This document shows positions 34,489-42,559 of a stretch of 64,000 nucleotides of DNA, one piece after another. A program made the translations under genes and the position numbers. This DNA is from Geminicoccaceae bacterium. Lineage in GTDB: Bacteria > Pseudomonadota > Alphaproteobacteria > Geminicoccales > Geminicoccaceae. How positions within the stretch are numbered: position 1 is the stretch's first letter; the number at the start of each line of letters is the position of its first letter. The stretch is from NCBI GenBank assembly GCA_028285265.1, contig JANQPX010000076.1:58014-122013 (forward strand), given 5' to 3'. The notes beneath the pieces are model-generated. The model was not told the origin of the DNA and ran no database searches. It worked only from the letters and a program-made list of their open reading frames with translations.

Positions 34489-35942
34489 TGGATTACTTCC
34501 CGATCTTCATGAACCTTCAAGGACGGACAGCACTGGTGGTTGGCGGCACCGAAGCGGCCGCACAGAAGGCGCGCTTGCTTCTTCGTGCCGGCGCCCGGCT
34601 ACGACTGGTTACTGAAGATATCGGGCCTGAGATGCAGGTCTTGCTCAGCGAACCTCTGGTCGCGCTTCGACGGCGACAGCTCGATGCCAACGATCTGGAG
34701 AATGTCCAGATCGTTATTGCGGCAAGCGACGTTGATGAGGAGAACCGGCGCGCCGCTAGCTTCGCTGGCGCCAGAAACCTTCCTTACAATGTCGTTGATC
34801 AGCCCGCGCGTTGCAGCTTTATCATGCCAGCCTTTGTCGATCGTTCGCCGATCATGGTCGCCGTTTCCTCGGGCGGCGCCTCCCCGGTCCTGGCACGGCT
34901 CGTGCGTTCCAAGATCGAAGCGCTGCTACCGCAGAAACTAGGAGCGTTTGCCGCCCTGGCTCAGGCGTTTCGCCAGCAGGTCATGCGCCGCATCGCCCCC
35001 CTGCGTCGCCGACGTTTTTGGGAGGATGCGCTCGAAGGACCAGCGGCCGATCGGGCGTTTGCGGACGACCTAGAGGGCGCTGCCGATCTTCTGCAACAAC
35101 AGATCAATAGCGAGACCTGCCGAGCGGCTCATCCTTGCCGCAAGAGCTGCCGACATCCCAAACACTGCCTTGGACGCCGTCGTGGCGCCGTCTGGTTGGT
35201 CGGTGCCGGGCCTGGCGATCCCGATCTGTTGACCAATAGAGCGCTCCGCTTCATGCAGCGCTGCGACGTCGTTCTGTATGATCGCCTTGTGCCCGCGGCA
35301 ATTCTTGATCGGGTTCGACGTGATGCCGAACTCATTCCCGTCGGCAAAGCACCAGGCAATCGAGGTTGGTCGCAAGAGGCCATCAATGCCCTCATGATCG
35401 AACGCGCCCGAACGGGCGATCGCGTGCTACGCCTCAAATGTGGCGATGCCTTGATCTTTGGTCGCGGCGGGGAGGAACAGGACGCTCTGACCAAGGCGGA
35501 TATTCCCGTGACGATCGTTCCTGGCATCACAGCAGGCATCGCTGCGGCGAGCGAGATCGGCATGGCCCTTACCGATCGTCGATCAGCCAAACAGTGTCTG
35601 ATTACCAATGGCAAGGCGCTTGCTCAGATGGACATTGGTGACCTCGCAGCCTTCCACCGGCAGCAAACAACTCTCGTGGTTTACATGGCGCGCCCTTGGC
35701 TCGCGTCGATCAAGGATCGACTGCTCACCGCAGGCTTTTCGCCGGAGACGACAGCCGTTCTCGCCTCATCAATAAGCCGTCCCGACTCGAGGCAGATGAT
35801 GAGTTCGATCAGCGAGATTAGCTTGGAGTCGATCGATGATGCACAGCCGGCCCTGTTGATCATCGGAAAGGCAGCATCGACCAACAAGCCTCAATCCATT
35901 GCATCGCGTGCAATGCTCAACGAGTTTGCTCCAATCACCTAG
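34488..35942 (+). CDS. cysG: Sirohaem synthase CysG with divergent methyltransferase domain
   Basis: The 484-residue fusion has an N-terminal Met8-like dehydrogenase/ferrochelatase domain (ALVVGGTEAAAQKARLLL, with RCSFIMPAFVDRSP) and a C-terminal uroporphyrinogen-III methyltransferase domain (VWLVGAGPGDPDLLT, VVLYDRLV, FGRGGEE, VPGITAG). Several usually invariant positions differ: LKCGDALIF instead of LKGGDPFIF, ALTDRRSAK instead of LTHRD, and CLITNGK instead of the FVTGH-like strand. The linker between domains carries an unusual Cys/His-rich patch (CRKSCRHPKHC). It overlaps the nasA stop by one base and would supply sirohaem to NirA. Confidence 0.85.
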   Translation: MDYFPIFMNLQGRTALVVGGTEAAAQKARLLLRAGARLRLVTEDIGPEMQVLLSEPLVALRRRQLDANDLENVQIVIAASDVDEENRRAASFAGARNLPYNVVDQPARCSFIMPAFVDRSPIMVAVSSGGASPVLARLVRSKIEALLPQKLGAFAALAQAFRQQVMRRIAPLRRRRFWEDALEGPAADRAFADDLEGAADLLQQQINSETCRAAHPCRKSCRHPKHCLGRRRGAVWLVGAGPGDPDLLTNRALRFMQRCDVVLYDRLVPAAILDRVRRDAELIPVGKAPGNRGWSQEAINALMIERARTGDRVLRLKCGDALIFGRGGEEQDALTKADIPVTIVPGITAGIAAASEIGMALTDRRSAKQCLITNGKALAQMDIGDLAAFHRQQTTLVVYMARPWLASIKDRLLTAGFSPETTAVLASSISRPDSRQMMSSISEISLESIDDAQPALLIIGKAASTNKPQSIASRAMLNEFAPIT

Positions 35943-35954
35943 TCAAGCGCTAGG
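35938..35954. terminator. Palindrome spanning the convergent stops of cysG and the MetE-like gene
   Basis: CCTAG (35938-35942) and CTAGG (35950-35954) flank a seven-base loop and contain the TAG stop codons of both convergent genes, which end only seven bases apart. The five-pair stem is weak and without T tracts. It may be coincidental, but it is the only structure available at this tail-to-tail junction. Confidence 0.3.
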
Positions 35955-37065
35955 CTTCGATGCCACCCCAGATCGCTTCCGCGGTTTCAACGACCAGCTC
36001 CAGCTTCCGACGCTGATCGTCGGTTGTGATCGCGTTGCCTTCTTCCGTGGAAGCAAACCCGCACTGCGGCGCGATGCCGAGCTGATCGATGTCAGCATAT
36101 TTTGATGCCTCTTCAAACTTCCTCTTGATCGAATCGATGTCTTCGAGGTCGCCTGTTTTGGTGGTGATGAAGCCCAGCATGACACGCTTCTTTCCCTTCG
36201 GCACCAAACGAAGTGGCTCCAGGCTGCCGGCTCTTTCCGTGTCATATTCCATGAAGAAGACATCGACACCGGTCTTGTTGAAAACGGCATCGGCCGCCGG
36301 GTCATAGGCTCCCTCGGCTGCATGAGTTGAGCGGAAATTGCCACGGCACATATGCATCGCGATGAGCATATCAGAAGGCCGATCCTTAATCGCCTCATGC
36401 ATCATCCAGGCATAGCGATCGATCAAACGATCGGGGTCATGCCCTTCGCCCTCTTTGTCAGCACGATGCTTGGGATCACAGAGATAGGCGAAGAAAATAT
36501 CGTCCATCTGCAAATAGCGACAGCCAGCATCATAAAAGGCCTGGACGGCTTTCCTGTACGTTGCGGCGATATCGGCAAAGAGCACGTCACTGTCTCCATA
36601 TGCTGTCGGCGCTATATCGTTCCGTGCTGTGCGAAAGTGACAACAACTTGGGCCGGGAATGGAGATCTTCGGAACGACGCGGGTATGCGCGGCCACGAAT
36701 CTGAAATGCTCAAGCATGGGGTGATTGTCGGGAAAGTCGAGCGTGCCGGTTATCGTTGGAAAAATCGGCCGGAGCTTGATCCCAGCGAACTGTACACCCT
36801 CGTCCCGCTCGACGAGATCGAAACCTGTCAGCATGCCTAAGAAATCATAATGCCAAAATGACCGACGCTGCTCGCCGTCGGTGACCGCTTTTAGGCCAAC
36901 ATCTTCCTGCATACGAATCAAATCGATGATCGCTCTATCCTCGACCGCACTCAGAGCATCTGCCGAGAGGGTCTTCTCCTCAAAACGCTGCTTTCGCGCC
37001 TTCGCCACACGTTCAAGGCGCAGTAAGCTACCGATATGGTCGGCTCTGAAAGGTGGATTTGGCAT
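35950..37065 (-). CDS. MetE-like cobalamin-independent methyltransferase
   Basis: The 371-residue product corresponds to the C-terminal catalytic barrel of cobalamin-independent methionine synthase, as in many stand-alone 'MetE II' proteins. Probable zinc ligands are present in HMCRGN, MEYDTE and QCGF near the C-terminus. RADHIGSLLR and VTDGEQRRSFWHYDF at the N-terminus are family hallmarks. The ATG at 37065 follows GGAGG. It lies 51 bases after the GAF gene at the end of a Liv-type operon, so it may transfer a methyl group from an imported methylated compound rather than make methionine from methyltetrahydrofolate. Confidence 0.83.
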   Translation of the reverse strand: MPNPPFRADHIGSLLRLERVAKARKQRFEEKTLSADALSAVEDRAIIDLIRMQEDVGLKAVTDGEQRRSFWHYDFLGMLTGFDLVERDEGVQFAGIKLRPIFPTITGTLDFPDNHPMLEHFRFVAAHTRVVPKISIPGPSCCHFRTARNDIAPTAYGDSDVLFADIAATYRKAVQAFYDAGCRYLQMDDIFFAYLCDPKHRADKEGEGHDPDRLIDRYAWMMHEAIKDRPSDMLIAMHMCRGNFRSTHAAEGAYDPAADAVFNKTGVDVFFMEYDTERAGSLEPLRLVPKGKKRVMLGFITTKTGDLEDIDSIKRKFEEASKYADIDQLGIAPQCGFASTEEGNAITTDDQRRKLELVVETAEAIWGGIEA

Positions 37066-37116
37066 GGAGAGCCTCCACAATAGTTCGTTCGGGGATCAGC
37101 GTGTTGGTCAGCTGGG

Positions 37117-37587
37117 TCATGAAGATGTCCAAGCTAGAAAACTTGGTTCCAGGAGGGCTGCGAAGGGCGCACAGCGTTCGGCATGCTCGGGCTGATACCA
37201 GCCCGCTTCGTGCAGTAAGTTGATCGTACCGATCACCAAGCCGCCGGTCATCACCGGGACATTCAAGACCGATTCACAACCCAGGCTTGCAATGATTTTG
37301 TGATCAGGGAAAACCGACCGAATGTCATCGGCGCTGGATCCGATATAGGGCAAACCCTTCCCTAGAACGTGGTCGCCCCAACGCGAGAGGTCACCCAAAG
37401 GCTTCCGGCCCTTAACGGGGTAGGATCGGGGATTTGATGAATAGAGCCTCGCCGCTTCGTCAGCAGCACGATCGATGACCATCAACGTGAATAACTTGTG
37501 GCCAATGATCTCACCGAGATGATGGTCAAGCGCCGGATAAAGATTGGGCGCGCGTTGGATGGCGCGCAGACTGTCTGCATCGTTCAT
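37117..37587 (-). CDS. GAF-domain protein
   Basis: The 156-residue protein is a single GAF domain (IGHKLFTLMVIDRAADEAAR, IIASLGCESVLNVPVMTGGL, VIGTINLLHEAGWY). It has no output domain and no membrane segment. It overlaps the LivM-like gene by four bases, so it is a true member of the transport operon. GAF domains bind small molecules such as cyclic nucleotides or aromatic acids. It could be a ligand-binding regulator or a binding/enzymatic protein for the transported compound; the latter is a guess. Confidence 0.78.
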   Translation of the reverse strand: MNDADSLRAIQRAPNLYPALDHHLGEIIGHKLFTLMVIDRAADEAARLYSSNPRSYPVKGRKPLGDLSRWGDHVLGKGLPYIGSSADDIRSVFPDHKIIASLGCESVLNVPVMTGGLVIGTINLLHEAGWYQPEHAERCAPFAALLEPSFLAWTSS

Positions 37588-38492
37588 GAGGTCCTCAACG
37601 GCTTGGGGGGGCGCTCGGCGAGAAGGCCCTCGGGTCGGATCCGCATCACGACGATGAGGGCTGTGCCGATGATGATCTCGCGCAAGGCAGCTCCCTCAGC
37701 CCCAGACATGCCATGAAACAACGGTTCAATGAACCGGCTTCCTTCCAGAATGACCATGACCAAAAGAGCCCCAAGCACGGCGCCTGAGGTGTTCCCGGTC
37801 CCCCCCGCCGTCAGGGCAAGGAAAATGTAGATCGTCAAAAGCGGGCGGAAGATGTCTGGCGCGACATAGCTGGTGAAATGCGCGTAGGCCGCGCCGGCTA
37901 GGCCAAGCAGTCCTGCACCGATGGCAAAGGCCTGGACCTTATAGCGGCGCACAGGTTTACCCGCGACCGCAGCAGCGGTCTCGTCGTCGCGGATCGCCCG
38001 AAGAGCGCGGCCGTAAGGAGAACGCCGCAGCCGCTCGGTCATCAACCATGCCAAGGCCACACCGAAAAGCAGCAGCGCGCAAGACAGGGCGTTAAACTGC
38101 AAGGGCGTCAGGTCGCCTCGGAACGGACCAGGTACTCCGGAGATGCCGTCCGAGCCATTGGTCAGCCAGATTTCATTGGCAGCGATAAGGCGGATGACCT
38201 CGCCGAATCCGAGCGTAACGATGGCGAGGTAATCGCCGCGTAAGTTCAGCGTCAGTCGTGACAGCAACGCGCCTGCAAGCGCTGCGCTGGCGACAGCAAT
38301 CACGACACCAAGCGCAATCGGAAGCCCAAGTGCCACCGTTGCCAACGCTGAGGCGTAGGCCCCAAGGGCAAAAAAACCGGCAAGCCCCAGATTGATCATG
38401 CCGGCCATGCCCCAGATCACGTTGAGGCCGAGCGCAAGAAGAGCGTAGACCCCGGCAAATGTGAGCGTGGCAAGAAGATAACTGAGCATCAA
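37584..38492 (-). CDS. Branched-chain-type ABC permease, LivM-like (second operon)
   Basis: The 302-residue integral membrane protein has LivM motifs: LGLNVIWGMAGMINLGLAGF near the N-terminus, LRGDYLAIVTLGFGEVIRL, and the coupling loop AIRDDETAAAVAGKPVRRYK. It overlaps the LivH-like gene and the GAF gene by four bases each. With LivH it forms the pore of the second Liv-type importer in this window. Confidence 0.88.
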   Translation of the reverse strand: MMLSYLLATLTFAGVYALLALGLNVIWGMAGMINLGLAGFFALGAYASALATVALGLPIALGVVIAVASAALAGALLSRLTLNLRGDYLAIVTLGFGEVIRLIAANEIWLTNGSDGISGVPGPFRGDLTPLQFNALSCALLLFGVALAWLMTERLRRSPYGRALRAIRDDETAAAVAGKPVRRYKVQAFAIGAGLLGLAGAAYAHFTSYVAPDIFRPLLTIYIFLALTAGGTGNTSGAVLGALLVMVILEGSRFIEPLFHGMSGAEGAALREIIIGTALIVVMRIRPEGLLAERPPKPLRTS

Positions 38493-39352
38493 TAGGCCCT
38501 CTCGCCAAGCAAGCCGCGCGGGCGGATCGCAAGGACCAAGACGATCGCTATGAACCCGACGGCGCTCTTATACGATGGCGACAGAACAAGAACTGATAGT
38601 TCCTCGCCGATGCCCACGACCATTGCTCCAAGGGCCGCCCCAGGGATACTGCCAAGCCCACCGACAACGGCCGCGGCAAAAATCGGTAAGATGAAACGGA
38701 ACCCTGTCAGTGGATCGATCGAGGTCCCCAAGCCCAAGAGCATGCCGCCGGCCCCCACCAGGCCCATTGCCATGAAGACGGTCAGTCGTCCGACCCAAAC
38801 CGGATCGATGCCCTTCAGTTCAGCGAGCGTGGGATTGTCGGCGACCGCACGCATCGCCTTCCCGATTCGTGTGAATTTCAGCGCTAGGAAAACCGCGGTC
38901 ATGATGATCAACGCCAAGACCAGGTTCTGTATCTGTTGAGGGCCAACCCGCACACCGGCCAAGCGCCAGTCCCGCACCAGCGGTAGATCATATCCCCGAA
39001 GCTCGTTGCCAAAGCCGAACCGCACCATGTTCTCAAGGACTATCGTCAGCGCGATCGAAGCAATAGCCGCGGTCAATGCGCCATAGGGCCGTAGGGGCTT
39101 CAAGGCCACTTCGTCTGATACCAACCCGACCAATGCAGCCATAAAAAACGCCGCAATCAGCGCAGACGGCGCGGCCAACCCCAGCCAAACATTGGCCACG
39201 TACCCTGCGAAGGCCCCGATCGTGGCAAGGCTGGCGACAGAGAAGTTTGGAAAGCGCAGCACGGCGTAAATCGCATTGAAGCCGATGGCCGGGATCGCCA
39301 AGAGCGTGCCGCTGATGATGCCGTTCACCAACAGCTGTGGAAGGAGATCCAT
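38489..39352 (-). CDS. Branched-chain-type ABC permease, LivH-like (second operon)
   Basis: The 287-residue permease has the LivH signature DNPTLAELKGIDPVWVGR in the coupling loop and FAAAVVGGLGSIPGAALGA near the C-terminus. I chose the ATG at 39352 (MDLLPQLLVNG); an upstream GTG-type extension adds 12 residues with no homologous look. A 68-base gap with a hairpin separates it from the binding-protein gene upstream. Confidence 0.87.
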   Translation of the reverse strand: MDLLPQLLVNGIISGTLLAIPAIGFNAIYAVLRFPNFSVASLATIGAFAGYVANVWLGLAAPSALIAAFFMAALVGLVSDEVALKPLRPYGALTAAIASIALTIVLENMVRFGFGNELRGYDLPLVRDWRLAGVRVGPQQIQNLVLALIIMTAVFLALKFTRIGKAMRAVADNPTLAELKGIDPVWVGRLTVFMAMGLVGAGGMLLGLGTSIDPLTGFRFILPIFAAAVVGGLGSIPGAALGAMVVGIGEELSVLVLSPSYKSAVGFIAIVLVLAIRPRGLLGERAY

Positions 39353-39376
39353 GCGACTGTGCTCGCCCTCATCAAC

Positions 39377-39402
39377 GGGCCGCCCCACCTACGGGACGGC
39401 CC
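39377..39402 (-). promoter_or_regulatory. Intercistronic stem-loop after the binding-protein gene
   Basis: GGGCCG (39377-39382) and CGGCCC (39397-39402) form the base of a hairpin that can extend inward with CCC/GGG pairs. It sits in the gap between the binding-protein gene and the LivH-like gene. Like the nrtA-nrtB hairpin, it may stabilise the binding-protein message. Confidence 0.45.
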
Positions 39403-39420
39403 TAACAGGTGCCTGAGGTT

Positions 39421-40602
39421 TTAGGCGCGCTTATGCTCTGAGGCTGTCCCGCCAGAGACTTGCTTGAAGACAAACTGGGTTCCAGTGATGTCACCGATCT
39501 CGTCAAAGTCGCACGGACCGGAAGCACCGGTGTAGTTGATCCCGCCGTCAAGGGCCGCTAATCCATCAACCGCACTTTCGACAACCTGACCCTCACCTTG
39601 ACTGATGCTGCGGATGTTGGCGCGGATCGTGTCTCCGGTTGTATCGCCGCCCGCGGCCATCGCAAGGATTGCAAGGCTTGCATGGTCATAGGTCTGCGCC
39701 GAATACGGATCCACGTCATCGACACCTAAGATCGCCTTGACGTTCGCATAGGCCCCGCTGTCGACAGCAGGCGCCCCTTCCCACGTATAAACGCCTTCCG
39801 TGACCTCAGGGGGAAGTGCCTCAAGGACCGTCTTATTCACGGCATAAGCCGGCGCGATAATTTTACCCTCATAGCCCGCCTGCCAGATATCGCGTAGCAA
39901 AACGGTGCTGTCGGCAGCATAGCCGCCAAGCATGATAAAGTTCGGGCTGGCCCGTAGGATCTGATCGACTTCAGAACGGTAGGTGGACTTGTCGGCCTCA
40001 TAAATGAGGTTCTCCATTCCACTTCCATTTGCAGCCGCGATCTCCTCAAGAATGGCAATCGACGAAGCCGCAAACGGCGTCTGTGGGCCTATCCACGCCA
40101 TCTGGTCAGTTCCTTCTTCGATCATAAAGTCGCCGGCGACCCGGATCTGCAGCTTGGAATTGGGTTGTGTGCGGCAAATGAAGCCTTGGTGAGGCAATTC
40201 CGTAATGCTGTCGGCGCCCGAAACGCAGAGCAACATTGTTTTGCTCTCCCAGGCCAACGGTGCAACAGCGGTGGTGACCGACGAGGCCCAGGTGCCCATG
40301 ATGGCTGATACGCCATCAACGTCGATCAGCTTCCGTGCTGCCCGCACCGCTGCTTCTGGCGATGTCTGCGTATCCTCCGAGACCAGTTCGATCTGACGCC
40401 CAAGAACGCCGCCAGCGTCGTTCACTTGTTCGATGACACCCGCAATCGCATCGCGCATAGAGGGACCATAGGTGCCGCCGACGCCGGTTAGCGGCGTCAG
40501 CGATCCCAACTTAATGGCTTCGGACTGTGCCTTGAGCAGTTTTGGAACGGCAAATGTGGCTGCAGTCGTTCCTAGGAAAAGGCGTCGGTTCAATCGATTC
40601 AT
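39421..40602 (-). CDS. Branched-chain-type substrate-binding protein with Tat signal
   Basis: The 393-residue protein begins with a twin-arginine signal (NRRLFLGTTAATFAVPKLLKA) and continues as a type I periplasmic binding protein of the Leu/Ile/Val group (LGSLTPLTGVGGTYGPSMRD, QVNDAGGVLGRQIEL, VSAIMGTWASSVTTAVAP). The ATG at 40602 follows AGGAT. Tat export suggests folding before transport. The operon's GAF and MetE-like genes hint at a ligand other than a plain branched-chain amino acid. Confidence 0.87.
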   Translation of the reverse strand: MNRLNRRLFLGTTAATFAVPKLLKAQSEAIKLGSLTPLTGVGGTYGPSMRDAIAGVIEQVNDAGGVLGRQIELVSEDTQTSPEAAVRAARKLIDVDGVSAIMGTWASSVTTAVAPLAWESKTMLLCVSGADSITELPHQGFICRTQPNSKLQIRVAGDFMIEEGTDQMAWIGPQTPFAASSIAILEEIAAANGSGMENLIYEADKSTYRSEVDQILRASPNFIMLGGYAADSTVLLRDIWQAGYEGKIIAPAYAVNKTVLEALPPEVTEGVYTWEGAPAVDSGAYANVKAILGVDDVDPYSAQTYDHASLAILAMAAGGDTTGDTIRANIRSISQGEGQVVESAVDGLAALDGGINYTGASGPCDFDEIGDITGTQFVFKQVSGGTASEHKRA

Positions 40603-40643
40603 TGTTGGATCCTTTCTGTTGCTTGATTCGGTTTGATTATTCT

Positions 40644-41345
40644 TTATCCACCTAGGAAAGTTCTGCGGATCTCGGGATCTGCAGCCAAGTCGACGCCGGA
40701 GCCTGAAGCATGATTGCGTCCTGCTGACAGGATGTAGGCACGGTCGCAAAGGTCAAGCGCATCCATCGCGTTCTGCTCGACAAGGACCACACAAACCGAC
40801 TGCGCCGCGATCTCTTTGATCGTGGTAAAGAGCTCAGCTGCGGCAATCGGAGACAGTCCGGCCGAGGGTTCGTCGAGCAACAGCAGACGCGGCGAGACCA
40901 TCATCGCAATCGCCATCGCGAGGATCTGACGCTGTCCGCCAGACAGCGTGCGTGCAGCCTCGCTCCGTTTCTCCGCCAAGATAGGAAATCGCTCGAACAT
41001 CTCGGATGCTCTCGCAGCAGCATCGGGTGCAATATACCCACCCATCTCCAGATTTTCGCGAACCGTCATTGTCGCAAAGATATTGTTTTCTTGGGGAACG
41101 TAGGCCACGCCCTTTTCCGCGATCTGACGCGGGCGAAGGCCCATCAACGTCTCACCCTCAAGGGTGATCACCCCGTCAAGTGTTGGCAAAAGTCCGGTGA
41201 CCCCCTTGAGAAAGGTCGATTTGCCAGCACCATTCGGTCCGAGAATGGCGACGATTTCGCCGGCATCTGCGGTGACGGAGACTCCCTTTAGGATCTGATC
41301 CGAAACGCTATAGCCACCCACCACTTGGTGTGCCTGCAAGGTCAT
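40644..41345 (-). CDS. Branched-chain-type ABC ATPase, LivF-like (second operon)
   Basis: The 233-residue ATPase has Walker A GPNGAGKST, signature LSGGQRQIL, Walker B LLLLDEPSAGL and the LivF-type end (EQNAMDALDLCDRAYIL). It overlaps the LivG-like gene by four bases and is followed by the binding-protein gene after 41 bases. It powers the second importer together with LivG. Confidence 0.88.
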   Translation of the reverse strand: MTLQAHQVVGGYSVSDQILKGVSVTADAGEIVAILGPNGAGKSTFLKGVTGLLPTLDGVITLEGETLMGLRPRQIAEKGVAYVPQENNIFATMTVRENLEMGGYIAPDAAARASEMFERFPILAEKRSEAARTLSGGQRQILAMAIAMMVSPRLLLLDEPSAGLSPIAAAELFTTIKEIAAQSVCVVLVEQNAMDALDLCDRAYILSAGRNHASGSGVDLAADPEIRRTFLGG

Positions 41346-42109
41346 GTCCGCTGCCCGAGATAGGCGTCTTGAACGCGATCATCGGCGACGATCTCATCGA
41401 AGGTACCCTCGGTCAGGCGCACGCCGGCCGCCATGACGATCACGGGATCACAGAGTTGGGCCACAATGTCCATATCGTGCTCGACGATGAGAAAGGTCAG
41501 CCCCCTATCCCGCAAGGCTAAGATGCGCTCGGCGATGTCAGCGGCCAGGGCCGGATTGACCCCTGCCACCGGCTCATCAAGGAGAATGAGCTTCGGCTGG
41601 CCCATCAACGCACGCCCGATTTCTAGAAGCTTCTTTTGACCACCAGACAGGTCGGACGACATGTTGTCGAGAACCTGAGTAAGGTTGAGCTGGGCGGCCA
41701 CATCCTCCGCACGATTGACCAACTCCCGCTCCCGGCTCCGCCAACGAGACGGCGAAAAGAGCGCCGTCATAACGTCTTCTCCTTCCTGTGCGTCGCCATG
41801 CAGCAACAACGTTTCCAGGACGGTGAGCCTCGGAAATCCTCGGGCTATCTGAAATGTCCGTACGAGGCCCCGCCGACTGATCTGCTCTGGCCGCCAATGG
41901 GTGATGTCCGTTCCATCAAAGCGTATCTCGCCGGACTCAGCCGGGATGACACCTGATAGCGCATTGAAGACGGTGGTCTTACCGGCACCGTTCGGACCGA
42001 TCAGGCCCGTGATGGTACCTGAGCGCACATGCAGGTCGGCGCCATTGAGCGCGCGCACGCCGTAAAAGCTGCGCTGAAGATTCTTCGCACTGAGCATCAC
42101 CTCAGGCAT
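41342..42109 (-). CDS. Branched-chain-type ABC ATPase, LivG-like (second operon)
   Basis: The 255-residue ATPase has Walker A GPNGAGKTT, signature LSGGQKKLL, Walker B LILLDEPVAGV and the LivG-type EHDMDIVAQLCDPVIVMAAG. It is the first gene of a seven-gene operon (livG, livF, binding protein, livH, livM, GAF, MetE-like). A TetR-type palindrome lies about 55 bases upstream of its start. Confidence 0.88.
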   Translation of the reverse strand: MPEVMLSAKNLQRSFYGVRALNGADLHVRSGTITGLIGPNGAGKTTVFNALSGVIPAESGEIRFDGTDITHWRPEQISRRGLVRTFQIARGFPRLTVLETLLLHGDAQEGEDVMTALFSPSRWRSRERELVNRAEDVAAQLNLTQVLDNMSSDLSGGQKKLLEIGRALMGQPKLILLDEPVAGVNPALAADIAERILALRDRGLTFLIVEHDMDIVAQLCDPVIVMAAGVRLTEGTFDEIVADDRVQDAYLGQRT

Positions 42110-42164
42110 GTGCTCTCCCCGTAGCGCTTAAGTAAACTTAGCGCCTTCAGTTTTCACTTTTCAA

Positions 42165-42180
42165 CCGACCAACCGGTCGG
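42165..42180. promoter_or_regulatory. TetR-type operator palindrome
   Basis: CCGACC-AACC-GGTCGG is a perfect 6-4-6 inverted repeat, typical in composition of TetR-family operators (ACCNNCCGGTCGG-like). It lies 55 bases upstream of the second Liv-type operon. No TetR gene is present in the window, so the regulator would be encoded elsewhere. Confidence 0.5.
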
Positions 42181-42258
42181 CACCCTGGTACAGTTGCATT
42201 TCTATCTTTTTCGATGGCTTTAGGCGGCCTTGGCCTGATGATCGCCTCTCCATCGTGA

Positions 42259-42534
42259 TCAAAGCCAGCCAAACGTCGCGCTCACTTTTGGTTTGAGAAG
42301 TCGTTTGGCGAAGAGGTGCCGGATCCCGGGCGTTGTGAGCAGATCAGCCAGCGCAAACGTCATGCGGCTTCGGCGTTTTGAAGCGCTTCGATCGCTTTGC
42401 TGAAAGCTAAGGCGGCGTTGATCCGCTGCGAGTTTGGTAAGAAAGGCTGTGGCAGCCATGACCAAGAACATATGGCGATGCCAGCCATGCCAGGATCTGG
42501 CCTCGCAGTAATCGAGGCCAAAGGTGCAACCAAA
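42259..42534 (-). pseudogene. C-terminal remnant of an IS701-like transposase
   Basis: The minus-strand frame contains GLDYCEARSWHGWHRHMFLV and then MAATAFLTKLAADQRR, the conserved end of IS701-type DDE transposases (catalytic Glu region followed by the WHRHM block). No N-terminal part, inverted repeats or start are present. The coding similarity starts about 26 bases after the MalK-like gene stop, so an insertion has been trimmed to its last 90 codons. It marks a past rearrangement at the boundary between two ABC operons. Confidence 0.65.
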
Positions 42535-42559
42535 TTCACGTCGTCGACATCGCTGTCCG

